Shown: positions 10,301-18,812 of the stretch, in pieces
Layout of the letters: each line of letters opens with the position of its first letter
Numbering within the stretch: the stretch's first letter is position 1
Program-made: the position numbers and the translations under genes
Notes under the pieces: model-generated
The model's database searches: none
What the model was told of the DNA's origin: nothing
What the model saw: the letters and a program-made list of their open reading frames with translations, nothing else
Assembly: GCA_002342545.1 (NCBI GenBank)
Contig: DDQE01000042.1
Location: 1-30,915, forward strand
Reading direction: 5' to 3'
DNA length: 30,915 nt
Source: Caryophanales bacterium UBA2450
Lineage (GTDB): Bacteria > Bacillota_I > Bacilli_A > RFN20 > CAG-826

Positions 10301-10572
10301 AATCTACGAGTATTACAGGCGTTATCATCATTATGGTAATGAAGAATAACTTTATTAGGTAACACTAATTCATCGTCACCTTCCGCTGCTCTAACAGAAC
10401 GGAATGGTTTGCCTTTGATATTAGTTAAATCATCGTCATCAGTTTTTTCTACTGGTGGATCATAGTTTACGACTTCCTCATCTTTAGGAACATCGAAAGC
10501 ACTACAGGCTGGTAAGACTAACGCTCCACCAGCAAGTAATACAGTAAATATTGATAATGCTTTATTTTTCAT
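7327..10572 (-). CDS. pulA: Type I pullulanase, GH13 lipoprotein with CBM41-like and CBM48 domains
   Basis: Predicted to hydrolyse alpha-1,6 branches of pullulan, amylopectin or glycogen at the cell surface. The lipobox is LVLPAC (Cys23), so it is lipid-anchored. A CBM41/PUD-like module (KVILHYHNDD) spans about 72-185, and a CBM48-like domain (GMIYTPSKTTFRIWSP) begins at 311. The GH13 barrel follows. FNWGYNP (518-524) matches the type I pullulanase signature YNWGYNP. Region I VIMDVVYNHV holds D578. The nucleophile is D649 in GFRFDLMGL, the acid/base is E679 in VLYGEGW, and the transition-state stabiliser is D830 in NYMSCHDN. All catalytic residues are present, so it should be active. The ATG lies 7 nt after GGAGG. 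The neighbours are an amylase and glucan-binding lipoproteins upstream of malto-oligosaccharide import. A branching or isoamylase function is unlikely given the YNWGYNP motif. Confidence 0.93.
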   Translation of the reverse strand: MKNKALSIFTVLLAGGALVLPACSAFDVPKDEEVVNYDPPVEKTDDDDLTNIKGKPFRSVRAAEGDDELVLPNKVILHYHNDDNACNTRRFYTWVTGVDGTERKPNGEWTAVDMEITLDFSVIPEYADTSALYFIIKVAGTWAGQSEDTIIDYALYQDLIIENNGTLELWTIPGEGTSVEIYKTKAESELPKVKSAKFTDFKTIHCTSTIDAEGKKWVPTEYRLFAYDKNYLNMSEAAQASNKDYYQIKSGVPTGNEFDIVFNATAKINIQYVVETKFPGFDRWQKCIVGAENLYSQERFNQFYTYNGELGMIYTPSKTTFRIWSPISANVLLNIYDTGTPKSLGGNDDRDIYKMSYQSGGIWETTIEGDMAGSYYTFTLTHSAGTIETVDPYVKACGVNGIRGYVYDKNGVDANPDGWNNVPAVWDGVAGYDIETPQDLSIYEIHIRDLTMDETWVSNANNTRGSYKAFVEKGTTYTKNNKTVTTGFDHINELGVKAVQILPVFDQDNEERPEKMKFNWGYNPLNYNCVEGGYSPESFIYDNNGKWVDYDPLERIRDFKNLVMAFANNDNHTRVIMDVVYNHVSSASQSSFNKMMPKYYFRYTSNWEYYDGSGCNNEFKTDAKMGSKFVVDSLHWWAEEYKIKGFRFDLMGLIDCWTLDDAKQDLYNNVDKDIVLYGEGWTSGGYHGRALLRDKDSGVEFEVLDYGGQSTYPKYSPDDGKDIYPYFSDTRFFDLIKGGASNQQTYANLYASSTSPGQVGGFNDDGRDETKGRNDDGYNNNPYPQFGYISMGSEYVGNKSSTVVSMLKGANNRAPGANPQQTINYMSCHDNYTLWDQLRYTLGSGHNLPSHSATVAPTIKETIEATLACHGAVMMSNGVAFMQGGEELYRTKTYSYDLDDYKNVQSAPKADGSPATVRPYPQYKHYDSDPNVVIATQDVDMYGDIISHNSYKAPDYVNSFKWDRKIEVNGVDVSSYNKTWSDMIKARNAMTRVDYHTMWELHDDSIYNAWGDGDGSSVVAGWCRISSTQGYGFLFAGRSGGTFTWGNINVADIVFSNMNISRSGDNIAMPKYGFICYKLNG

Positions 10573-10602
10573 TGGACGACCTCCAAAAAATTAATTAATT
10601 AA

Positions 10603-11436
10603 TTAGGCAAGTTGAATATAGAGCCTATCTTGTTGATACATGATTTGAATATAGAAATCACCTGTAAATGTTTGTTTAACAGTGTATTCTTTAGTACCAA
10701 TAGTGAGATACTCATCAACTTTTGGATTTTCTTCAGTTCCACCAAAGGAATAAGGATTAATATTAACAACCCATTTACCTAAAGTTGAAGGATCATAAAG
10801 TGAGAATGTATCTCCAGTATTAAGAGTAACTCCTTGAACTAAATATTCATCATATCCTTCAAAGTTTTTACCCTTTGATTCTCCAATATAAGCGGTTCCA
10901 TCACCTTTAATAATACCGAATCCAGTTTGTACAGTTCCTCCTCCGGAACCACCGCCAGAGCCTCCTCCAGAGCCTCCACCACCAGTATTTCCACCGGCAT
11001 CAGTGCCGTCAAAAATGGCTTTTAAAGCAACTCCAGCTTTAGCAGGAACAGTTGTGTAATAATCTGGCCAAACATGGTCATTATCTTCGTCATAATACGC
11101 CCAGCCTCTAAATGTCGAACCACTGACAGTAGTTTTAACAATAGTTGCATCTGGTAAAGCAGTGCCAGTATCACCTTTCCAAGTAATGGTGTTTTCGTAG
11201 AATAATTCATCAACTGTACCTTTTACAGGTGCCCCATCGATTGATAAATAACCAAATGGTCCAATCATTAAATAGGTAATGAAATCAGAGCTATTATCTC
11301 TAAAGCCAATAGCTGGTCTACCATTTAATTCTCCACGTTCGAAATGAGGTTCAGATGGCGCTAATTCTTGTCCACCACTAGAACAACTTGCTAAAGCAAT
11401 AAGAGGAAGTAAAGTAAATAAATATTTTGCTTTCAT
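10603..11436 (-). CDS. Small lipoprotein with Gly-rich linker and putative carbohydrate-binding C-terminal domain
   Basis: The start is the ATG at 11436 (MKAKYLFTLLPLIALASC): AAGGAGG is 8 nt upstream, and a longer frame to 11598 would overlap the amylase gene without a signal peptide at its front. The product has 277 residues with lipobox Cys18. The first half has an InlB-like segment (FRGWAYYDEDNDHVWP). A GGGGSGGGSGGGSGGG-type linker near the middle separates it from a C-terminal module starting GFGIIKGDGTAYIGE and ending FYIQIMYQQDRLYIQL, which looks like a compact beta-sandwich binding domain. The gene lies 13 bp after the amylase and 30 bp before the pullulanase. I infer glucan binding from position and architecture; no named family is certain. 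Confidence 0.72.
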   Translation of the reverse strand: MKAKYLFTLLPLIALASCSSGGQELAPSEPHFERGELNGRPAIGFRDNSSDFITYLMIGPFGYLSIDGAPVKGTVDELFYENTITWKGDTGTALPDATIVKTTVSGSTFRGWAYYDEDNDHVWPDYYTTVPAKAGVALKAIFDGTDAGGNTGGGGSGGGSGGGSGGGTVQTGFGIIKGDGTAYIGESKGKNFEGYDEYLVQGVTLNTGDTFSLYDPSTLGKWVVNINPYSFGGTEENPKVDEYLTIGTKEYTVKQTFTGDFYIQIMYQQDRLYIQLA

Positions 11437-11449
11437 TTTCATATCCTCC

Positions 11450-14400
11450 TTATTTTTGAACCACAACAAATCCATAAGCAGGAACTGTTGTATCAGTGCT
11501 ACCATAAGAACCACCAATTTTTGGTCCTTGGTTATGAGCTTCAATTTCTTTGGATGTTGAGCTAGCGTTAATAAAGACGATAACACTTCTAGAGCCATCA
11601 GAAATCTTCATAGAAATAGTATTGGTGTCTCCACCCATTGTTCCAGTCCACTCTAAACTACCATAAGTTGGGAATCTAGAATCACCTTTAACATGACAGA
11701 CTGCTTTAAAGAAGTTATACATTGAGTTAGGGTCTTGTTGTTGAGCGCTAACAATTGGAGTTTGTGAAGAAATAGAATCCCATAAGACATCAAGTCCGCC
11801 GAATCCATATTCAACGACTCCGTCTTTGCCGTATTCACTACCCCATCTCATTGGTTGACGATACCATCTATCAATATTGTTGCCGTGGTCATCAATATCT
11901 TGAATCTTATCGTTTAAGTTACCACATAAGCCAATTTCATCACCGTAATAGATCCAGCTTAATCCTGGACTTAATAAGGTGACTGCTGCAAACCATTTAG
12001 CACGGTTTTTAGCAGCTTCCCAGTTAGAAGAATTGACTTCAGCGTGATGTACTGAAACATTAGTAGTTGCGGCGTGATTAAGTAATCTAGCAACATCATG
12101 GTTAGAAGTAAAGGCACCGTTAATGGCTTTAGAACGATATTGAGCGTTATAGCCTAAAGTAGCGGTAATATCTCCACCCATTGCAGTAATTCCACCACCA
12201 CTAATTGTGGATTCATGTAAATGATAATAAGTTGAGAAGTCGAATTGAGAATCAATCGCTTCATAGAATGGAGCAATACGAGCGTTCCATCCATCAAAGT
12301 TTTCACCAACTAAGAAGCAATTTGGATATGCGGCTTTAATTGTGCCGGCAAATTGTTTCCAGAACATGACGTTGAGGTCACGGTCATAAGTGTAGTCGTT
12401 CATGACTTTGATTTCTCTTCCTAGTTCTGGGTTATAGTAAGTACGATAACCAACGTCATAAGTGACATAATCACCAGAGTAGTTATAAGTTGGATCTAAT
12501 TCAGATAATAAGTAAATATGTTTAATCGCGTCTAATCTAAAGCCGTCTAGACCAAAGCTTAACCAATATTTGCACATATCGGTCATGTAGTCTCTTGTAG
12601 CTTGGCAAGAATAATTGAGTTCGGCCATACCACTACCGAATTTGCCGTAGTAGTAATAATTAGAAGTTCCATCTCTATACCAGTCAGAAGAATCTTCAAC
12701 ATTCTTAGTGACAAATGTGGCAGGATTATCAGGACCATATGGTTTCTTTGGATCAGGTGCTTCCACTCCGTTCCATTCTAAAATCTTGTCGCCTTTATAT
12801 TTCCAGACATACATATCACGGTAATTAATAGTCTTGCCGTTAATAATTTCGGTTTCTGCTCTTTGAGATTTCTTATATAAGACGTTACTCTTTGAGGTAT
12901 GGTTAATAACCATATCCATTAAGACTTTCATGCCCTTCGCGTGGGCTTTATATAATAATTCTTGGTAATCTTTTAAAGTTCCAAATCTTTGGTCAATCTT
13001 ATAATAGTCGGTAACATCATATCCATGATAAGAATTACTTTCTTGAATTGGAGTTAACCATAATACATCGATTCCAAGATCTTCTAAGTAATCTAATTTT
13101 GAGGTGATACCTTTAATATCTCCATAACCATCACCATTGCTATCGCAGAATGATGGAACAAAGATTTGATATCCAGTACCTGGACGATCATTTAAGAAGG
13201 AGGTTGAAGTACTTACTCCTGCTTTAAAGGCATCATATTTTAAGTTGGTAATATCATTTTTAGAACGATATTGTCCGGTTGTATCAGTCGCAGTTGGATT
13301 AACAATTGTTTGAGTTCCACTTGTAGTTTTAAAATCGCTAACTGCACCTTCAACAGCGTAGACGTGTAAGTATCCATCTTTACCAGAAGGCATAATTCTA
13401 CCGATACGTTTAATATAGCTTTCCGCACCACCATCAGATGTCCACATATCGCTACCATCCATTTTGGTTTGGTCAACGACTAAGAAGCCAATTGCTGCGG
13501 ATAAAAATAAGTCATGATATTCTTCAGTCCAAAGATAATCGCCAATTAATGGTGCAGGTTTGCCAGTTCTACCACCAACAACTCCGCCAGGAATTAAAGA
13601 TTGATCTAAGACTAAGTCCATAACTTGTCCAAATTGATCTGAATATGGTTCAGTACCTTCTCCACCACAATCAGCGTTGGTCATCCAACCCCATGTTTGT
13701 GGAGTAATACCTTTTTGGTCATAATTATGGCTTGCACCCCATAAACTACCTTCACCATCATCTGGATAGTTTGGCCAAGCCCAAATGGCCCATTTATCAT
13801 AATCAGAATCTGTTTTTCTTAAATAATGGAAATATAAATGTCCTGGTTTACTCCAAGCAGCGATTTGTGCATCATAATCACTTTCTCCGCCACTAGCAGT
13901 AACGGTGACGTGACAAGTAGCAGTACGAGTATCATCTTCACTAGTAACAGTTGCAGAAATATCAGCAGAACCAGCTTTAATAGCTTTAATGGTGCCGTTA
14001 GTAACTTCAACTACGCTAGGATCACTAGATCCCCAAGTAACTGTCGCACCAGCTGGACGATATGTCGCAGTTAATTTATCGCTAGTACCTTCGGTCAAAG
14101 TTAAATTTTGTTTATCTAAGGAGATATAAATATCGCTAGCAGGATCAATTACTGTTACTGCACAAGATGCAGTTTTAGTACCGACTTTTGCAATAATTGT
14201 CGCTAATCCTTCAGAAATAGCTTTAACTTTTGCACTTGTATTGTCTTTTGATGCAACTGTAGCGACTAATTCATCTGAAGTAGTGAAACTAACAGGATTA
14301 TTTGTTCCACTAACAGAGGCAGTAAGAATAAATTCTTCATTAATTGATAATTGTTTAGAAGTTGGAGAAAGAGCAAGAGTAATAGTTGGTTCTACATTAC

Positions 14401-14731
14401 CTCCACCAACAGTCACAGTACAAACAGCACTTTTACCGCCATGTACCGCTAAAACATTGGCGGTACCTTTTGATAAGCCAGATATTGTAGCGCTATTGCC
14501 TTGCGAAGAGACTTTAACTACTGTGGAATCACTATTAACCCAGTTAACAGTTTGTCCATCTGAACTTACTGCAGTAATAGTTTTAGATTCGCCAATTGCT
14601 AAGTCTAAAGATTCTTCAGAAACATCAACGTATTCCACTTCCGCTCCAGGGCCAATGTCAATTGTGTCTCCGCCACAGGCAGTGAGTGAAAGGATACTGA
14701 TTATTAATGGAATTAGTAATCTTTTTCGCAT
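11450..14731 (-). CDS. GH13 alpha-amylase-family lipoprotein with three Ig-like domains and a CBM41/PUD-like module
   Basis: Predicted endo-acting alpha-1,4-glucan hydrolase, lipid-anchored at Cys19 (SLTAC). Three Big_2 domains form a stalk (about 32-109, 115-195, 201-277). Residues about 297-470 carry a module starting GHLYFHYLRKTDSDYDKWAIW, split here for length, with the FHY...W pattern of pullulanase-associated/CBM41 domains. The barrel starts near 520 (YQIFVPSFCD) with a calcium-site-like DSNGDGYGD (530-538). Region I MDMVINHT contains D606. The nucleophile is D734 in GFRLDAIKH, the acid/base is E810 in FLVGENFDGW, and region IV is TSNHD with D879. WYRQPMRW (956-963) is typical of several oligosaccharide-acting GH13 subfamilies, so neopullulanase or maltogenic activity is an alternative. 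AAAGGAGA precedes the ATG. It is transcribed with the maltodextrin importer. Confidence 0.92.
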   Translation of the reverse strand: MRKRLLIPLIISILSLTACGGDTIDIGPGAEVEYVDVSEESLDLAIGESKTITAVSSDGQTVNWVNSDSTVVKVSSQGNSATISGLSKGTANVLAVHGGKSAVCTVTVGGGNVEPTITLALSPTSKQLSINEEFILTASVSGTNNPVSFTTSDELVATVASKDNTSAKVKAISEGLATIIAKVGTKTASCAVTVIDPASDIYISLDKQNLTLTEGTSDKLTATYRPAGATVTWGSSDPSVVEVTNGTIKAIKAGSADISATVTSEDDTRTATCHVTVTASGGESDYDAQIAAWSKPGHLYFHYLRKTDSDYDKWAIWAWPNYPDDGEGSLWGASHNYDQKGITPQTWGWMTNADCGGEGTEPYSDQFGQVMDLVLDQSLIPGGVVGGRTGKPAPLIGDYLWTEEYHDLFLSAAIGFLVVDQTKMDGSDMWTSDGGAESYIKRIGRIMPSGKDGYLHVYAVEGAVSDFKTTSGTQTIVNPTATDTTGQYRSKNDITNLKYDAFKAGVSTSTSFLNDRPGTGYQIFVPSFCDSNGDGYGDIKGITSKLDYLEDLGIDVLWLTPIQESNSYHGYDVTDYYKIDQRFGTLKDYQELLYKAHAKGMKVLMDMVINHTSKSNVLYKKSQRAETEIINGKTINYRDMYVWKYKGDKILEWNGVEAPDPKKPYGPDNPATFVTKNVEDSSDWYRDGTSNYYYYGKFGSGMAELNYSCQATRDYMTDMCKYWLSFGLDGFRLDAIKHIYLLSELDPTYNYSGDYVTYDVGYRTYYNPELGREIKVMNDYTYDRDLNVMFWKQFAGTIKAAYPNCFLVGENFDGWNARIAPFYEAIDSQFDFSTYYHLHESTISGGGITAMGGDITATLGYNAQYRSKAINGAFTSNHDVARLLNHAATTNVSVHHAEVNSSNWEAAKNRAKWFAAVTLLSPGLSWIYYGDEIGLCGNLNDKIQDIDDHGNNIDRWYRQPMRWGSEYGKDGVVEYGFGGLDVLWDSISSQTPIVSAQQQDPNSMYNFFKAVCHVKGDSRFPTYGSLEWTGTMGGDTNTISMKISDGSRSVIVFINASSTSKEIEAHNQGPKIGGSYGSTDTTVPAYGFVVVQK

Positions 14732-14756
14732 AATTTCTTTCTCCTTTTAATTGAAT

Positions 14757-15425
14757 TTAATCGTGGACAACAATGTCCGTTTTTCTTAATACGTTATCTT
14801 TATAACCAACAACATGATTTTCAATAAGCATTCCTAATTTGTTTACTGAATAGGATTGTCCACATGTCACTGTAACTCCATCTCTAACGACATCAACTTC
14901 ATATTCATAGAGGTAGAGTTCGTTCTCTTGATCGATGGTGATGAATTCTTGAAGTACTGGAGCAACCTGTAAGATATAATCTCCGTAATACATTCCTTGA
15001 GTATGATATTCACCTTCGATTTGAGTTTTTGTATAGAAGAAGTTTCTAATTAATCCACTACATTCATCTAATGAAGATTCTTTTAATTCTCCATTAGTGG
15101 ATAAGTAGTATTTATCATCCATCACCACAAATTCTTCTTCTATTTTTTCTACTTCGATTTCATCAACATATTTTGTGGTTGTCTTGCTATAAGACGGATG
15201 AGTGCCATCTAGATAAGAGAATTCCATCTCGGTGACTTCTAGGTTTACTTTCCCTTCTTCAATTTCTTCAACTTCTTTGACATAGCCACCTTTTTTATAA
15301 GTGTCCATGGCTTTTTTTAAAGAGAAATTAATTACGAATTCTTTTATATCAGCTCTAAGTTCTGGCTTTGTTGAGCAGCTACTTAAAGTGGCTAAAAGAA
15401 TGACAGGGAAAATAAACTTTTTCAT
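14757..15425 (-). CDS. Lipoprotein of unknown function
   Basis: A 222-residue product with signal peptide and lipobox TLSSC (Cys17). The body is rich in Glu and beta-prone, with KVNLEVTEMEFSYLDGTH, a Glu-rich segment EIEVEKIEEEF, and YLYEYEVDVVRDGVTVTCG. I do not recognise a family. It starts 1 nt after the stop of the preceding lipoprotein gene and has no convincing Shine-Dalgarno site, so it is probably translated by coupling. Its opening (DIKEFVINFS, then a Tyr-Lys stretch) resembles that of the preceding gene (DDAKKIVSNFS, MYPYYKVIG), so the two may be distant paralogues. The position between malK and the amylase suggests a helper in starch use at the membrane, but no function should be assigned. 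Confidence 0.75.
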   Translation of the reverse strand: MKKFIFPVILLATLSSCSTKPELRADIKEFVINFSLKKAMDTYKKGGYVKEVEEIEEGKVNLEVTEMEFSYLDGTHPSYSKTTTKYVDEIEVEKIEEEFVVMDDKYYLSTNGELKESSLDECSGLIRNFFYTKTQIEGEYHTQGMYYGDYILQVAPVLQEFITIDQENELYLYEYEVDVVRDGVTVTCGQSYSVNKLGMLIENHVVGYKDNVLRKTDIVVHD

Positions 15426-15426
15426 A

Positions 15427-16239
15427 TTATGGATTTACTGGTCCAAATTCATAGGAATAAACAGCTTCTAATGCAACTTGATCAGCGCTTACCCTATCAG
15501 GATCATAATCAATGGTGTACATGCTTTCTTTAGTTAACCAACCATCTTTGTTATATTCAAAGAAGATATTAACTTTTGCATTAACAGTATTGGAATAGCA
15601 TGGAAGCGGATTATAGTCTTTCCAAGGATATAATTCTGGATGAGCATTATAATCTGGATAATATGGATAATTATCAATAGTTACATTAGTATGAACTTTA
15701 TTACCGCTGAAGCGGATACCTCCATCAGGAAGAGCTTCCATAACCATATGCATACTACTTGGATTAGCGTTAGCGGCTTGTCCAAGATAGGAAGTAATTA
15801 AGTGTTCAATAATATAGTGAGCACAGGTGTTATTTTCACTAGTGGTATATTCTCCAGTGGCCTTGTTTTTACCATAAGCAAAGAAGTTTTCGGTATTGAT
15901 TCTTAAAGGAGCTCTTAACCAATAACTTCTTGAGGCCATCGCATAAATGATAATGTCAAAATCACTACTTCTAGGATCAACAGATTCGTTAAAGAAACCT
16001 TCATTATATCGAGCATATGGAACAAAGCTATCAGTAGAAGGAGTCTGGTCGAATGTTGCGTCAACCGGAGTGATTTCTCCATTAAAATCTAATTTTCCTA
16101 TTACTTTATAATAAGGATACATAGTCTCAGTAGAAAAGTTAGAGACTATTTTCTTAGCATCATCCAAAGAAATAGAATCCTGGCCGCAGCTAGTAAGCAA
16201 CATTGGAATTAGTAAAAATGGAACAAATCTTTTTCTCAT
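15427..16239 (-). CDS. Lipoprotein of unknown function, translationally coupled to malK
   Basis: A 270-residue product with lipobox MLLTSC (Cys18). The sequence contains many aromatic residues (IDNYPYYPDYNAHPELYPW, SRSYWLRAPL) and ends YSYEFGPVNP. No known family or catalytic motif was recognised. Its ATG overlaps the malK stop as TAATG, which normally means translational coupling, and there is only a weak AGG upstream. The next gene follows after 1 nt. The three-gene coupling suggests a fixed ratio between the ATPase and these lipoproteins, but whether they contact the transporter is unknown. The aromatic-rich face could suit sugar binding; this is speculation. Confidence 0.75.
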   Translation of the reverse strand: MRKRFVPFLLIPMLLTSCGQDSISLDDAKKIVSNFSTETMYPYYKVIGKLDFNGEITPVDATFDQTPSTDSFVPYARYNEGFFNESVDPRSSDFDIIIYAMASRSYWLRAPLRINTENFFAYGKNKATGEYTTSENNTCAHYIIEHLITSYLGQAANANPSSMHMVMEALPDGGIRFSGNKVHTNVTIDNYPYYPDYNAHPELYPWKDYNPLPCYSNTVNAKVNIFFEYNKDGWLTKESMYTIDYDPDRVSADQVALEAVYSYEFGPVNP

Positions 16240-18797
16240 TAGTACAACCTAATATTGCGTTCGTCTTCGTAAATTTGTGTTTTCTCAACAGCAGGTGCGA
16301 GATGGATTACGCTTCCTAAAGCAATATCCCTTTCTTGTTTGATGTAGGCGGTTACTTTCTCTCCATAGAGATTACCAACACACTTATAAAGTTTGACATC
16401 ACCATAATTTACAAGGGATACGACTTTGAATTCCAAAGCACCCTCTTGTTCGACAAATCCATCATGTGGAACTTCGATACGGAAGACTTTGGTAAAGACT
16501 CTTTCGCCCATACCTTGAATAATCTTATTGGTAATATCATCAGATAATAATTGATAGAAATAATCATATTTAAAGAAGAATAATAATTCAGCACGTCTAA
16601 GAGCACTACTTTCTTCTTTATCAAATTCTTTAGCTTTCTTTTCGTATTCTTTGCTAACTGTTTCAAGTGGATAACATTCTTGTTTAAAGAGTTTTTCATC
16701 TTCTTTCATTTTGTCTTTGCTTAAAGCAACAAATTGAGAATAATGAGCTTTTAATCCATTTAATTCAGTTTCTTTATCAAAATCTAAAGCATTCATTCTT
16801 CTTTCAACTTCACTTTGTTTCATTTGTGGGAAGTTTTCACGGAATACGCTATAAGAGAGACGACGTGAACGACGGGATTCTTTATCCTTGTTCTTCATCA
16901 TAAATTCTTTATAATCAGCAGCTTCATCGGCTTTAATTTGACGATATTGTTCGTTAATCTTAGCCATTTCTTCTTTTTTGATTTGTTTATGTTTTGCTTT
17001 TGCTTCTTTGGAGTCGACTCTATATTGAGCTCTTGCTTCCTTAAGTTTAGTTTTAAGTTCAGCTTTCTTAGACTCCATTTCCGCTTCTTTTTGAGCCACC
17101 ATAGGATTGACTTCGTTTTGACGAGCTTCAGCATCTTTAATAGCGGCTTCTTTTTCTGCTTCAAAGGCTTGACGTTTTTCAGCGTATTCTTGTTGCACTT
17201 TAGAAACTTTTTCTTGTTTTAATGCTTCAAAACGAGCATCTTTAGTAACTTCAGAAACAGTCTTAAAGTTTACAAATGTCGCAAAGACTCTGTCTCTATC
17301 TGCTAAAGGTTCAGCTACTACTTGATCATTTTCATCTCTAAATGTGGCGCGTGAATAGTCAACAGTGAATTTGACTATGCTACCTTTTTTAACATTTTCA
17401 TCAACTTTCAAGAATAATTTCTTATCCCCAACTTTAACTAAAGCGATAGAACATTCTTTATGTTTTTCTACTAATTCAACTTTACCTTCAACACTACCAT
17501 TTTCACTAATTTCAGTAGCATCTAAAGGTAAAGCAATTGTGCCATTAACTAAATGATCCACTGGAATAGATTGAGGTTTAGTAGCGCTACCAAATAAAGT
17601 CATCTTTTCATTTTCAATAGTGACTGGTAAAACGTTTCTTTCTGGGATTTGAGGAATAATAGTAATTTCAGTTTCCGCATCAAATAAATGGATTCTTTCC
17701 ATATCAATACGGGCTTTAATTACATCTCCTGCAACATGGCCCATCTTGCTAGGTGCTTTAATAATGACAGCAGTCTTACTTTCTTCACCTAAAGCTTCAA
17801 CTTCTTTTAAGTCGCCATAAATAAGAGTTTCATTACCAAGTTCTTCAAAGTGAGAAATGGTGACATCAACAACATTATCGCCTTTAGCGACTTCAGCTTC
17901 ATCTGCGGAAATTGCTTCACATCTAAAGCCTAAAATAATATCTTTTTCACCAGTTAAATATTTTCTTTCAGCCTTTAAGACTTGGTCGTGAGTGAGTTTT
18001 AAGGCAGGTTGTTCACAGTCTTGCCAAATAACATCAACATCTTTGCCGTTATCTTTTAATCTAACGTTAAAGAAGTTCATTTGTGGGGTTCCAATAAATC
18101 CGGCAACGAACTTATTAACTGGATGGTCATATAAATTTTGTGGAGTGTCAATTTGTTGGACACGTCCTAATTTCATAACAACAACTCTAGTACCAAGAGT
18201 CATAGCTTCGACTTGGTCGTGAGTAACGTAAATAAATGTAGTTTTTAATTGTTGATGGAGTTTAGAGATCATACTTCTCATTTGACCTCTTAATTTCGCA
18301 TCAAGGTTAGATAAAGGTTCATCAAGTAACATGACTTTAGGATTTCTTAAAATCGCTCTTCCTAAAGAGACACGTTGTCTTTGACCACCAGACATCGCTT
18401 TTGGTTTACGGTCTAAATAATCTTTTAAACCTAATACTTCAGCGGCCCACATCACCTTTTCATGAATTTCGGTTCTTGGAACTTTTCTTAAAGTTAAACC
18501 AAAGGCCATGTTTTCATAAACAGTCATATGTGGATAAAGAGCATAGTTTTGGAAGACCATGGCGATATCTCTATCTTTTGGTTGCATATCGTTAACAAGA
18601 GTGTCACCGATATAAAGTTCACCAGTGGAGATTTCTTCTAAGCCTGCGATCATTCTTAAAGTTGTCGATTTACCACATCCAGAAGGACCGACGAAGACAA
18701 TAAATTCTCCATCTTCAATATTCATATTAAAGTCACTAACAGCTTTATGTCCGTTAGGATAGACTTTGTAAATGTGTTCTAATTTTAAAGAAGCCAT
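16239..18797 (-). CDS. malK: MalK/UgpC/MsmX-type sugar ABC transporter ATPase with a 470-residue C-terminal extension
   Basis: Cytoplasmic ATPase powering MalFG. The N-terminal part is a standard MalK: Walker A GPSGCGKST (37-45), Q-loop near VFQNYALYPHMTVYENMAFG, signature MSGGQRQR (135-142), Walker B VMLLDEP (D159, E160), and the H-loop histidine H193. A TOBE/OB regulatory region follows (about 285-375) and ends with HLFDAETEI, where MalK proteins usually stop (about 370 residues). Here the frame continues to 852 residues: an extra beta-rich segment (about 381-512), a long Lys/Glu-rich coiled coil (about 515-735), and a second OB-like domain (about 766-852) ending IYEDERNIRLY. Codon use looks like that of the neighbours and the frame is uninterrupted, so it is not an obvious assembly fusion. 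AGGAGG is 8 nt from the ATG. The gene is 15 bp after malG and overlaps the next gene by 1 nt. Confidence 0.93.
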   Translation of the reverse strand: MASLKLEHIYKVYPNGHKAVSDFNMNIEDGEFIVFVGPSGCGKSTTLRMIAGLEEISTGELYIGDTLVNDMQPKDRDIAMVFQNYALYPHMTVYENMAFGLTLRKVPRTEIHEKVMWAAEVLGLKDYLDRKPKAMSGGQRQRVSLGRAILRNPKVMLLDEPLSNLDAKLRGQMRSMISKLHQQLKTTFIYVTHDQVEAMTLGTRVVVMKLGRVQQIDTPQNLYDHPVNKFVAGFIGTPQMNFFNVRLKDNGKDVDVIWQDCEQPALKLTHDQVLKAERKYLTGEKDIILGFRCEAISADEAEVAKGDNVVDVTISHFEELGNETLIYGDLKEVEALGEESKTAVIIKAPSKMGHVAGDVIKARIDMERIHLFDAETEITIIPQIPERNVLPVTIENEKMTLFGSATKPQSIPVDHLVNGTIALPLDATEISENGSVEGKVELVEKHKECSIALVKVGDKKLFLKVDENVKKGSIVKFTVDYSRATFRDENDQVVAEPLADRDRVFATFVNFKTVSEVTKDARFEALKQEKVSKVQQEYAEKRQAFEAEKEAAIKDAEARQNEVNPMVAQKEAEMESKKAELKTKLKEARAQYRVDSKEAKAKHKQIKKEEMAKINEQYRQIKADEAADYKEFMMKNKDKESRRSRRLSYSVFRENFPQMKQSEVERRMNALDFDKETELNGLKAHYSQFVALSKDKMKEDEKLFKQECYPLETVSKEYEKKAKEFDKEESSALRRAELLFFFKYDYFYQLLSDDITNKIIQGMGERVFTKVFRIEVPHDGFVEQEGALEFKVVSLVNYGDVKLYKCVGNLYGEKVTAYIKQERDIALGSVIHLAPAVEKTQIYEDERNIRLY

Positions 18798-18812
18798 ATA
18801 ATCTTCCTCCTA

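Noticed and set aside
14241..14750. A 169-residue open frame on the plus strand opposite the amylase N-terminus
   Set aside because: It is antisense to the Ig-like repeats of a clear gene, has no ribosome site or family resemblance, and is explained by the codon pattern of the opposite strand.
16898..17164. A Lys/Leu-rich second frame within the malK coiled-coil region
   Set aside because: It arises from frame-shifted reading of AAG/GAA-rich coiled-coil codons; the main frame is continuous and makes sense.
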